15,701 nucleotides of DNA from an uncultured Porphyromonadaceae bacterium (GCA_947166165.1 CAMVDK010000044.1:1-15701), one strand, 5' to 3'. Shown: positions 8,034 to 14,769, counted from the stretch's first letter. Numbers and translations: made by a program. The notes: a model not told the origin generated them from the sequence alone.

Positions 8034-8073
8034 AAAAAGCCGCATTCGCCAGCAATGACGACTGCGGCTTTTT
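8034..8073 (+). terminator. Strong intrinsic terminator after the wall-enzyme block
   Basis: An 11-bp perfect stem, AAAAAGCCGCA (8034-8044) with TGCGGCTTTTT (8063-8073), encloses an 18-base loop and ends in a T-run. The A-run on the left arm would also allow function from the opposite strand. Confidence 0.85.
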
Positions 8074-8197
8074 CTTGTTCTCAAAACTGATCGTTATAAG
8101 GTGGGCTTGGCGCGTCCATTCACCTTGACCGGGCAGTTGCTCCCGACTTTGAATTGTTAATTATCGAATATTCGGCCGCGCTTTGTGCATTATTTGC

Positions 8198-8205
8198 TAC
8201 CTTTG
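8198..8205 (+). promoter_or_regulatory. Promoter -7 element of the HU operon
   Basis: A perfect TACCTTTG box. The transcript would start near 8213, giving a leader of about 19 bases before the ATG at 8232. A well-placed -33 TTTG is not evident. The box rules out the in-frame ATG at 8154 as the start of the HU gene. Confidence 0.6.
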
Positions 8206-8231
8206 CACTCCAAAACGCAATCAACAGAGCT

Positions 8232-8504
8232 ATGGACAACCGCACACTGGTGGCCCGCGTGGCCGCAAAACTGGGAAAGAACAAGACCGATGTGGCCCGC
8301 CTCGTGGAAGCGCTGGTGGGCGTGGCAGCCTCGCGCCTGGCCGAGATGGACAGCATCGCCGTGCCCGGATTCGGAACCTTCGAGCCGGTGAAGCACGACG
8401 AGCATGTCGTGGTCGACAAGGCCAGCCATCGCCGCACGCTGATGCCTCCGCGCATCGAGCTGCAATTCCAAGCGAGCAACATCCTCAAGAGCAAACTCAA
8501 ATAG
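8232..8504 (+). CDS. HU/IHF-family DNA-binding protein
   Basis: A 90-residue HU-family protein, the usual length. The helical N-terminal half (MDNRTLVARVAAKLGKNK, then TDVARLVEALVG) is followed by the family turn PGFGTFEPVKHDEH (about 45-58) and a beta-arm region that ends in MPPRIELQFQAS and a Lys-rich tail. The classic RNP motif at the tip of the arm is missing, replaced by VDKASHRRTLMPPR, as in several divergent Bacteroidota HU paralogues, so this is probably not the main nucleoid HU. Such proteins bend or wrap DNA as dimers. The HU-LysM gene starts 19 bases after its stop codon, so the two are likely cotranscribed and could form a heterodimer. Confidence 0.85.
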   Translation: MDNRTLVARVAAKLGKNKTDVARLVEALVGVAASRLAEMDSIAVPGFGTFEPVKHDEHVVVDKASHRRTLMPPRIELQFQASNILKSKLK

Positions 8505-8523
8505 CGGCAACGGCCCACCCCTC

Positions 8524-9618
8524 ATGAACGCACGAATCACCCTTCCCGAACTTGTGGCCCTGGTGGCCGACGCCACCCACACCACCAAACGCATGAGCGA
8601 ACTCTTTCTGCGCGAGTTCTTCGCCACTATGGCCGAGTCGCTCGTGGCTGGCGAGAATGTGACCGTCAAGGATCTTGGCACCTTCAAAGTGCAGCCCGCT
8701 TCAGCTGGAACGGTCTCTGGACGCGTCCTCGCGTTTGTCCCTGCCAAGCGGCTCGCCGAGCAGCTCAATCAGCCCTTCGAAGCCTTCGTGGCCATCACGC
8801 TCGACGATGATATCGACATCGCCGACCTCGATGCTGCCGCCACCGCTCCAGAGACCGCATCGGACGAGACTGCCGCCACCGCTGAGCCGATCGAAAGCCC
8901 ATCGCCCGCCACCCGGCCCGAGAATCCAGCCCCTATGGTGCCCCCACCGTTTGTTGAGCCGGCTCACGAGGAGAAGCAGCCCACCGGCCAAGGCTCCCTC
9001 ACCGAGATTGAGCCGCAGCGAGCGTCTGTGGCTCCTACCGACACTTTGGTCGCTGCCCCCACGCCCGAGGCTCCACCTGCGCCGGCCGAATCGCCAATCG
9101 AGCCGCCGCGTCATCTAGACAAGCCAGGCGGCCACACCGACCAGCTGACGCTGCAACTGCTCGAACAGGTGAAGCGCGAGGCTTCGCGCAAATCGCTGTG
9201 GAAAGGCGCTCTGCTGGGCTTGGTGGCGGGTGTGCTGTGCACCCTGGCTTTGACGCATCTGCCCACCACCGCCGACGCTCCCCACCCGCAGGCCGACACC
9301 ACCGCCACGGCACAGGCCGCCTCTCCGGACTCAACGACCGACGAAACGACGGTCATCACCGCTGAACCCCAGGTCACCGACACCATCTCCAAGACCATGT
9401 ACCTGACCAAGATGGCCATCAAGCACTACGGCCGGCAGGAGTTCTGGGTTTACATCTACGAGGAGAACAAAGCGATGATCGACAACCCCAACAACATCAA
9501 GCCCGGCACCGTGCTGGTCATACCGCCTGCCGCGAAATATGGCATCGACCCCAACAACGACGAGAGCGTGGCCAAGGCCAAGAAAATCAGCTTTGAACTC
9601 TTCAGCAAGTATAAATAA
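8524..9618 (+). CDS. HU-like / transmembrane / LysM-like composite protein
   Basis: 364 residues in four parts. Residues 1-90 form an HU-like domain (MNARITLPELVALVADA start; VKDLGTFKVQP is the GTF turn). Residues 95-205 are a low-complexity linker rich in Pro, Ala, Thr and Glu. Residues 226-246 (WKGALLGLVAGVLCTLALTHL) make one membrane helix preceded by basic residues (VKREASRKS), which by the positive-inside rule puts the HU part in the cytoplasm. After a second Thr/Ala-rich linker, residues 288-335 resemble LysM: a YLTKMAIKHYG helix, then YIYEENKAMI, NPNNIKPGTVLVIPP. LysM binds N-acetylglucosamine-containing glycans, so the protein could connect chromosome and cell wall across the inner membrane. 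The domain order is read directly; the tethering role is inference. The tail after LysM (336-364) is charged and helical. Confidence 0.85.
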   Translation: MNARITLPELVALVADATHTTKRMSELFLREFFATMAESLVAGENVTVKDLGTFKVQPASAGTVSGRVLAFVPAKRLAEQLNQPFEAFVAITLDDDIDIADLDAAATAPETASDETAATAEPIESPSPATRPENPAPMVPPPFVEPAHEEKQPTGQGSLTEIEPQRASVAPTDTLVAAPTPEAPPAPAESPIEPPRHLDKPGGHTDQLTLQLLEQVKREASRKSLWKGALLGLVAGVLCTLALTHLPTTADAPHPQADTTATAQAASPDSTTDETTVITAEPQVTDTISKTMYLTKMAIKHYGRQEFWVYIYEENKAMIDNPNNIKPGTVLVIPPAAKYGIDPNNDESVAKAKKISFELFSKYK

Positions 9619-9640
9619 TCCAAGACATTGTGTATTATGA

Positions 9641-9902
9641 TTTTAGACAAAAGAACAAAAGCCTTTGACTCGAGTGGGCATCCATCACCCAACAACTTCA
9701 AACAACTTTAAACAACTCATCTACAACCATAACAACGTAAGAAACAAAAAAGTTGTTCAAGTTGTTGCCCTGTTGTTCTATGTTGTGTGATATTCACCCG
9801 CCTTTCACCTTCAAATAGACAAGAACAAAAGATTTATTCAATTCTTCGCAAAACATCATTGCTTTTGTTCTTATTTAAAAGCTTTTGTTCTTATGTCTAA
9901 AA
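9641..9902. repeat. Inverted-repeat-bounded intergenic element
   Basis: The left end (9641-9662) starts TTTTAGACAAAAGAAC and the right end (9881-9902) finishes TTCTTATGTCTAAAA. The two 22-base ends are reverse complements except at one position. Inside, one further inverted copy (9821-9831) and one direct copy (9862-9872) of the CTTTTGTTCTT core occur. No target duplication is visible at the edges, so a mobile origin is not supported by that test. Confidence 0.65.
9690..9790. repeat. 10-bp-phased AACAAC / GTTGTT array
   Basis: AACAAC boxes start at 9691, 9701, 9711 and 9731, exactly in 10-base phase (the 9721 slot has ACAAC). GTTGTT boxes then start at 9752, 9761 and 9772, with TGTTG at 9781. 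The arms CAACAACTTCAAACAACTTT (9690-9709) and AAAGTTGTTCAAGTTGTTG (9749-9767) are complementary with small differences and could form a large hairpin. Confidence 0.7.
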
Positions 9903-9923
9903 ACTTCAGCCAAAGCTATTAGT

Positions 9924-10571
9924 ATGAAACGACTAGTGATATTCGACCTCGACGGCACCTTGCTCAACACGATCGAGGACCTGGGCCATGCGGCCAACCA
10001 TGCACTCGAGCAGCACGGCTTCGCCACCCACACGATAGCGAGCTACCGCTTCTTTGTGGGCAATGGCGTGAAGCGCCTCATCACGCGCGTGCTGCCCGAG
10101 GAGCACCGCAGCGACGAAGTGGTAGCCGCCCTGCTGCGCGACTTCAAAGCCTACTACGACGAGCACTGCTGCGAGTTCACCAAGCCTTACAACGGCATCG
10201 CCGAGCTGCTCCAGGACCTGCACGACCGCGACGTGCGCTGCGCGGTGGCGTCGAACAAATATCAGTCGGCCACCGAGGCCATTATCGCACACTATTTTCC
10301 CGGCGTGGAATTTGTGGCCGTCGAAGGCCAGCGCGAGGGCGTGAACCCGAAGCCCGACCCGTCGAGCGTGTTCGCCATCCTGGCCCGGGCGCGCACCCCC
10401 AAGGCCGAGGTGCTCTACGTGGGCGACTCGGGAGTCGACATGGAGACGGCGCGCCGCGCGTGCATCGACTCGGCCGGTGTCACCTGGGGTTTCCGCCCCG
10501 AGAAGGAACTCGTCGAGTATCACGCCGGCACCATCGTCCACAGGCCCATCGACATCCTAGACCTGCTCTAA
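9924..10571 (+). CDS. gph: HAD-family phosphatase, phosphoglycolate-phosphatase-like
   Basis: 215 residues of the HAD superfamily, cytosolic. Motif I is FDLDGTL with nucleophile Asp8 and acid/base Asp10; motif II is in VASNKYQ; motif III is the Lys in NPKPDPSS; motif IV is YVGDSGVDMETARRA. A helical cap (about 15-85) lies between motifs I and II, as in the Gph/PGMB subgroup. The likely reaction is hydrolysis of a small phosphomonoester such as 2-phosphoglycolate; substrate choice cannot be settled from motifs, and pyrophosphatase-like HADs look similar. The start at 9924 places motif I near the N-terminus; an upstream in-frame ATG at 9885 would add 13 residues coded within the repeat copy at 9881-9902. 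clpS follows after 33 bases. Confidence 0.85.
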   Translation: MKRLVIFDLDGTLLNTIEDLGHAANHALEQHGFATHTIASYRFFVGNGVKRLITRVLPEEHRSDEVVAALLRDFKAYYDEHCCEFTKPYNGIAELLQDLHDRDVRCAVASNKYQSATEAIIAHYFPGVEFVAVEGQREGVNPKPDPSSVFAILARARTPKAEVLYVGDSGVDMETARRACIDSAGVTWGFRPEKELVEYHAGTIVHRPIDILDLL

Positions 10572-10604
10572 ACACAACACACTCCACCCTCTAACCCCCT
10601 CATC

Positions 10605-10940
10605 ATGGCTCAGAATGGCGAACAACGCATGACCGGCGGGCGCACGCGCGTCAAGCACCGCTCCAAGTCGCCCATGCACTACGAAGTGATATTCCACAAC
10701 GACGATGTGACCACCATGGACTTCGTGGTCATGCTGCTCGTCACCGTGTTCGGCCGAACGAGCGACCAGGCAATCTTCCTCATGCTCAAGGTGCATCACG
10801 AGGGCAGCGCTGTGGTAGGTGTGTACACCTACGACATCGCGCTCAGCAAAACCGAGAAGGCCACAAAGATGGCCCGCGACGCCGGCTTTCCACTGCGCAT
10901 CACCTGCCAGCCCGCCGGCGACTCCGACTTGCCGTTCTGA
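10605..10940 (+). CDS. clpS: ClpS adaptor for N-degron substrates
   Basis: 111 residues. ClpS binds proteins with bulky hydrophobic N-terminal residues and hands them to ClpA. The diagnostic core is present: YEVIFHNDDVTTMDFV with the Asn-Asp-Asp that clamps the substrate amino group, a Met in the gate position (TTMDF), LMLKVHHEG with the conserved His, and GVYTYDIALSKTEKA. The N-terminal 24 residues are basic and probably flexible, matching the ClpA-inhibitory tail of other ClpS proteins. It sits 55 bases upstream of clpA and after gph. The leader between gph and clpS (10572-10604) contains no G at all. Confidence 0.95.
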   Translation: MAQNGEQRMTGGRTRVKHRSKSPMHYEVIFHNDDVTTMDFVVMLLVTVFGRTSDQAIFLMLKVHHEGSAVVGVYTYDIALSKTEKATKMARDAGFPLRITCQPAGDSDLPF

Positions 10941-10995
10941 ACCGGCGCACCACTTTGACTCCATAATCCCACATTCCGAATCTCAACCCAACAGC

Positions 10996-13308
10996 ATGAT
11001 CAATCTCCAAAACAATCCCGAAGTCGACGCGGCGGCGGCTACAGCACTCGACAACGCCATCCACATGCAACACGAGTTTGTGACCCCCGAGCACTTGCTG
11101 CTCGCCTTTCTGGGGCAGGACGACTTTGTGGCGGCCCTGGCCACGTCGCCGGGTGTCGACGAGCAACACGTGCGCCGGCTGCGCGCCCAGCTCATGACGG
11201 CCGTGCTGGCCATGCCCACCGACGGCGACGGCGAGAAGGCCGACCCCTCGTCGCAGCTCACCCAACTCGTGCTCGCCGCCGAGGACGAGGCCCGCGCGCA
11301 GAACCGCGATACGCTCACCGTGTGCGACCTGATGTGGTGCTTCGACGTGCTCATCAACTCCACCGCCGACGACTGCCTGGCCGAGGCCATCTCCGATTAT
11401 TATTTCGGCAATTTCCTGGAGAACCTCTCCTTGAAATACCACATCGACTGGCATCCCAAGCGCGACGCTGAGCGCGACGGCGACGGAGCCGACATCGACC
11501 CCTTCGACGTGATGGGCGCTCCGGGAGCCGACGGCTCGATGCCCTTCTCCGACTCCACCCGCAAGGCGGGCTGGGCGCGCTATGTGCGCGACGTGACGCC
11601 CATGCTCGAGGGGCGCAATCCACTGGTGGGACGCGAGCGCGAGCTCGAACGCATCGCCCTGGTGCTGTGCCGCAAAACCAAGAGCAGTCCGCTGCTCATC
11701 GGCGAGAGCGGAGTGGGGAAAACCGCGCTCGTGTTCGGCTTTGCCGCCCGCCTGGCCGCCGGCGATGTGCCCGAGTGCCTGAAAGGCTGCCGCATGTTCA
11801 TGCTCGACATGGGACAGATGGTGGCCGGCTCGCAGTATCGCGGCGAGATGGAAGACCGCCTGACGCGCGTGCTCGAAGGCCTGTCGACCATGCCCGACGG
11901 CAAGGCCATCCTCTTCATCGACGAGATGCATGGCCTCATGGGCAGCGGCAGTGGCGACGGTGTCGACGCCGCCGGCGTCATGCTGCCCTATCTCGACAGT
12001 GGCCGCGTGCGCGTGATTGGCACCACCAATTATGAAGACTACAACCGCCGCCTGAGCCGCAACAAAGGCCTGGTGCGCCGCTGCCAGAACATCGATGTGG
12101 CCGAGCCGTCGCCCGCCGACACGGTGGCCATTCTCACGGCCCTCAAGCCGCACTACGAGGCGTTTCACCATGTGACTTATGCCGCCGACGCGCTCGAGTT
12201 TGCCGTGCACTCCAGCTCGCGCCACATCCACGACCGCCACCAGCCCGACAAGAGCATCGACCTCATCGATGAGGCCGGGGCCTTCATGCAGATGCATCCC
12301 ACCCCCGAGCGACAGGTGGACAAACCGCTGGTGGCGCAGGTGCTGGCGCGCATGGCCGGTGTCGAGGCACTGGCCATCGCGGGCGACGACACCCAGCGCC
12401 TCGAGAGCCTCGAGCCGCGCATCAAGGGCAGCATCTACGGCCAGGACGAGGCCGTGCGCCATGTGGTGGAGGCCGTGCAGATGGCCAAAGCCGGACTCAC
12501 CGACGAGGGCAAGCCGCTGGCCAGCCTGCTGTTTGTAGGCCCCACCGGTGTGGGCAAGACCGAGGTGGCACGCGTGCTGGCACGCGAAATGGGCGTGCAA
12601 CTCGTGCGCTTCGACATGAGCGAGTATGCCGAAAAGCACACCGTGGCCAAGTTTATCGGTTCGCCGGCCGGCTATGTGGGCTACGACGACGGCGGACAGC
12701 TCACCGACGCCGTGCGCAACAACCCCGACTGCGTGCTGCTCTTCGACGAAATCGAAAAGGCACACAGCGACATCTTCGACATTCTGCTGCAGGTGATGGA
12801 CTACGGCGTGCTCACCGACAACAAAGGCCGCAAAGCCCATTTCCAGAACGTGGTCATCATCATGACCAGCAATGCCGGAGCGCAGTGGGCGCGGCAGGCC
12901 GGCGTGGGCTACGCATCGAGCGTGACCACCGGCAGCGCCATGCTCGGCGAGGTGAAGAAGACCTTCAAACCCGAGTTCATCAACCGCTTGAGCGGCATTG
13001 TGGTGTTCCGCGACATGGACCGCGACATGGCCGGCCTGATACTCGACAAGAAGCTGCGCGAGCTCGACGCCAAGCTCGCCGCGCGCCATGTGCAGCTCAC
13101 CGTGGCCGACGAAGCCCGCGAGCGGCTGCTCAAGCTCGGATTCTCGCAGCAGTATGGCGCCCGCGAGATGGACCGTGTGCTCACCCATCACGTCAAGTCG
13201 CTGCTCATGCGCGAAATCCTGTTCGGCTCGCTGCGTCAGGGCGGCCGGGCCACACTCTGCATCGAAGGCGACCAGTTCGTCTGTAAGAGTGGTGAGTGCG
13301 GGGGGTAG
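10996..13308 (+). CDS. clpA: ATP-dependent Clp protease ATP-binding subunit ClpA
   Basis: 770 residues, close to E. coli ClpA. The Clp N-domain (about 1-145; ALDNAIHMQHEFVTPEHLLLAF) is where ClpS docks. D1 has Walker A GESGVGKT (236-243) and Walker B ILFIDE (305-310). D2 has Walker A GPTGVGKT (515-522) and Walker B VLLFDE (580-585), then EFINRL. No coiled-coil middle domain separates D1 from the D2 linker, which excludes ClpB and argues against ClpC. A GVGY tripeptide-type loop (636-639) is in the place where ClpA has its ClpP-binding IGL loop, so pairing with ClpP is plausible. The protein unfolds substrates and threads them into ClpP. The start at 10996 (MINLQNNPEV) fits the family; longer frames upstream overlap clpS. 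The N-domain/D1 linker (about 155-200) is long and acidic. Confidence 0.95.
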   Translation: MINLQNNPEVDAAAATALDNAIHMQHEFVTPEHLLLAFLGQDDFVAALATSPGVDEQHVRRLRAQLMTAVLAMPTDGDGEKADPSSQLTQLVLAAEDEARAQNRDTLTVCDLMWCFDVLINSTADDCLAEAISDYYFGNFLENLSLKYHIDWHPKRDAERDGDGADIDPFDVMGAPGADGSMPFSDSTRKAGWARYVRDVTPMLEGRNPLVGRERELERIALVLCRKTKSSPLLIGESGVGKTALVFGFAARLAAGDVPECLKGCRMFMLDMGQMVAGSQYRGEMEDRLTRVLEGLSTMPDGKAILFIDEMHGLMGSGSGDGVDAAGVMLPYLDSGRVRVIGTTNYEDYNRRLSRNKGLVRRCQNIDVAEPSPADTVAILTALKPHYEAFHHVTYAADALEFAVHSSSRHIHDRHQPDKSIDLIDEAGAFMQMHPTPERQVDKPLVAQVLARMAGVEALAIAGDDTQRLESLEPRIKGSIYGQDEAVRHVVEAVQMAKAGLTDEGKPLASLLFVGPTGVGKTEVARVLAREMGVQLVRFDMSEYAEKHTVAKFIGSPAGYVGYDDGGQLTDAVRNNPDCVLLFDEIEKAHSDIFDILLQVMDYGVLTDNKGRKAHFQNVVIIMTSNAGAQWARQAGVGYASSVTTGSAMLGEVKKTFKPEFINRLSGIVVFRDMDRDMAGLILDKKLRELDAKLAARHVQLTVADEARERLLKLGFSQQYGAREMDRVLTHHVKSLLMREILFGSLRQGGRATLCIEGDQFVCKSGECGG

Positions 13309-13317
13309 GGAGAAGAG

Positions 13318-13376
13318 ACCTCCACATCCACTCTCAACTCTACACCCTCCACCCTCAACCCTCCTCTCTCCTTCCC
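13318..13376 (+). promoter_or_regulatory. G-free pyrimidine-rich leader before aat
   Basis: Fifty-nine bases between clpA and aat contain no G. The tract is made of CTC, CCCTC and CAACTC-like units and has no Shine-Dalgarno sequence. It should be unstructured in RNA. A shorter G-free tract (10572-10604) precedes clpS. Confidence 0.45.
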
Positions 13377-14030
13377 ATGGTCTATCTATTACCTGAAGAC
13401 GAAATCGTTTTTCCCGACCCGCACGAGGCCGACGAAGACGGGCTTCTGGCCGTAGGCGGCGACTTGAGCGTCGAACGGCTGGTGCTGGCCTACCACCTGG
13501 GCATATTCCCCTGGTACTCGTTTCGCGACAGCCTGCAGCCCATGTGGTATTGCCCACACCAGCGTTTTGTGATCTTCCCGAGCGAGATTCATGTGTCGCA
13601 CTCCATGCGCAACATCATCAACAAAGACGTGTATTGGGTGAGCATCAACAAAGATTTCGATGGCGTGATACGCGGCTGCGCCACGGCGCAGGGGCGTGAT
13701 GAGAAAGCAGGAGCATGGCTCGGCGAAGAGGTCATCGCCGCCTACACGCGCCTGCATGAGCTGGGCTATGCGGCCAGCGTCGAGGTGCGCGACAACCAGC
13801 GTCGGCTAGTGGGAGGGCTGTATGGAGTCACCGTGCGCCGATGCTTCATTGGCGAGAGCATGTTCTCGCTCGCGCCCAGTGCCTCCAAGATAGCACTCAT
13901 CGCGCTGGCCCGGCACTTGGAGCGGACTGGATGGAAATTCATCGACTGCCAGCTCGAGACCCCCCATCTGCGCTCGATGGGAGCCCGCTTCATCAGCTAC
14001 GACCAATACATGGCCATCATGAACAGCTGA
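13377..14030 (+). CDS. aat: Leucyl/phenylalanyl-tRNA--protein transferase
   Basis: 217 residues, cytosolic. Aat transfers Leu or Phe from aminoacyl-tRNA to proteins starting with Arg or Lys, making substrates for ClpS-ClpAP. Family marks: FPDPHEADEDGLLAVGGDLS, LAYHLGIFPWYS, the GGLYGV segment, CFIGESMFS, ASKIALIAL, and FIDCQLETPHLRSMGA with Asp190 and Gln192 at the catalytic position. Start at 13377 (MVYLLPEDE) is chosen because the in-frame sequence upstream is translated from a G-free pyrimidine-rich tract. It follows clpA by 68 bases and ends the gph-clpS-clpA-aat run; no clear terminator was found directly after it. Confidence 0.95.
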   Translation: MVYLLPEDEIVFPDPHEADEDGLLAVGGDLSVERLVLAYHLGIFPWYSFRDSLQPMWYCPHQRFVIFPSEIHVSHSMRNIINKDVYWVSINKDFDGVIRGCATAQGRDEKAGAWLGEEVIAAYTRLHELGYAASVEVRDNQRRLVGGLYGVTVRRCFIGESMFSLAPSASKIALIALARHLERTGWKFIDCQLETPHLRSMGARFISYDQYMAIMNS

Positions 14031-14237
14031 CCACACCCGCCGCACCGCGCGTCGCGCATCGAAAACAAATTCAAAACCACCCGAGAAATCTCCACCATGA
14101 ACCAACGCTGGACCGACGGCGGCAAACACTCTGAAGCGGAGCTACAAACGAGTGGTTGAGGAAAGAAAAGAGAGGTTTGTACGAATGGAATAAATCGTTT
14201 TTTTTCATCTACGCAAATAGGCTGCGGTAAGCGGTTG

Positions 14238-14245
14238 TAACTTTG
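14238..14245 (+). promoter_or_regulatory. Possible promoter -7 element upstream of palindrome
   Basis: TAACTTTG fits TAnnTTTG. Transcription would begin near 14252, just before the palindrome at 14273-14291. No gene follows directly: the inserted MITE-like element comes first. No good -33 box is seen. Confidence 0.35.
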
Positions 14246-14272
14246 CCGGCGATAATGTGGCGAGAACTTATT

Positions 14273-14291
14273 TTATACACTTTGTGTATAA
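14273..14291. promoter_or_regulatory. Perfect operator-like palindrome
   Basis: TTATACACTTTGTGTATAA: 8-bp arms around a 3-base centre. It lies about 28 bases after a possible -7 box and looks like the binding site of a dimeric repressor. Its last four bases (ATAA) form one copy of the target duplication of the adjacent element. Confidence 0.5.
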
Positions 14292-14467
14292 GGTGGGTTC
14301 TATAAATTGCAAAAAAGTAATGTAGGGTTTTGGCCGCCTTGGGTTGCTTACTGGCATCTTTTGTCTCAACTGCTTGAACCGTAGCCCGCTACTGCTTCGC
14401 GCAGCTTGAGCCAAAACCTGCTCAGCAATCAAGCCCAATTCGGCTCAAGCAATTTATAGAACCCACC
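14292..14467. mobile_element. 176-bp MITE-like element
   Basis: Perfect 19-bp terminal inverted repeats, GGTGGGTTCTATAAATTGC at 14292-14310 and its reverse complement at 14449-14467, are flanked by the direct 4-bp repeat ATAA (14288-14291 and 14468-14471). There is no coding capacity. The inside can fold further: GGTTTTGGC (14326-14334) pairs with GCCAAAACC (14410-14418), and GCTTGAGCC (14404-14412) pairs with GGCTCAAGC (14442-14450). These are the marks of a non-autonomous transposon mobilised in trans; the parent insertion sequence family is not identified. Confidence 0.75.
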
Positions 14468-14504
14468 ATAAGGATATTAGGGCCAATAATTAGTAAACGG
14501 GAAA

Positions 14505-14536
14505 TTTGGCTGCATGACAAAATCACACTAATTTTG
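14505..14536 (+). promoter_or_regulatory. Near-consensus Bacteroidota promoter
   Basis: TTTG at 14505-14508 and TAATTTTG at 14529-14536 are separated by 20 bases, matching both the -33 and -7 elements and their usual spacing. This is the best promoter in the window. The transcript would start near 14543. Confidence 0.65.
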
Positions 14537-14557
14537 TAGCCGATTTTGAGAACAACA

Positions 14558-14731
14558 ATGATTGCAGCAATGCAGAAACAGAGAGTTGACATATTGAAAG
14601 GCATTCGTTTTCAAGGCACAAACTGCTTTGAGAGCAACCGACACATGCTCCCATCAAGTGCATGGACACCCGATGCCCACAAGTCGACTTTCCGGATGAT
14701 GCAAGAGAACCCATATCATACTGCAATGTAA
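14558..14731 (+). CDS. Possible 57-aa small protein
   Basis: A short frame starting 15 bases after the predicted transcript start of the promoter at 14505-14536. The protein begins MIAAMQKQRVDILKGIRF and is Met-, His- and Gln-containing, with no membrane segment, signal peptide or recognised motif. The frame is bounded by a strong promoter before and a strong terminator after (14770-14815), so a transcript of about 270 bases is well supported, but whether it is translated is not. It could instead be a small regulatory RNA. Other starts (TTG at 14546 or ATG at 14570) are possible. It is not part of an operon. Confidence 0.35.
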   Translation: MIAAMQKQRVDILKGIRFQGTNCFESNRHMLPSSAWTPDAHKSTFRMMQENPYHTAM

Positions 14732-14769
14732 CGCATAGTCATCCCTATAGAGATACTACTCGATTTACG

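Larger units (their letters stand above)
9619..9923. other. Non-coding spacer with inverted repeats and phased array
   Basis: A 305-base spacer with no credible gene. Near-perfect 22-base inverted repeats bound 9641-9902, and the middle carries a 10-bp-phased series of AACAAC boxes followed by GTTGTT boxes. No promoter with TAnnTTTG was found for the downstream gph gene. Confidence 0.75.

Noticed and set aside
10900..13557. 885-codon minus-strand open frame opposite clpA
   Set aside because: It is antisense to clpA with low-complexity His/Ala/Gly/Val composition. It also runs across the clpS-clpA and clpA-aat spacers. The clpA protein on the plus strand has both Walker pairs and full length.
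14097..14159. 20-codon frame after aat starting MNQRWTDGG
   Set aside because: Too short, without promoter or known relatives. Its GC-rich start probably comes from decayed or read-through sequence after aat.
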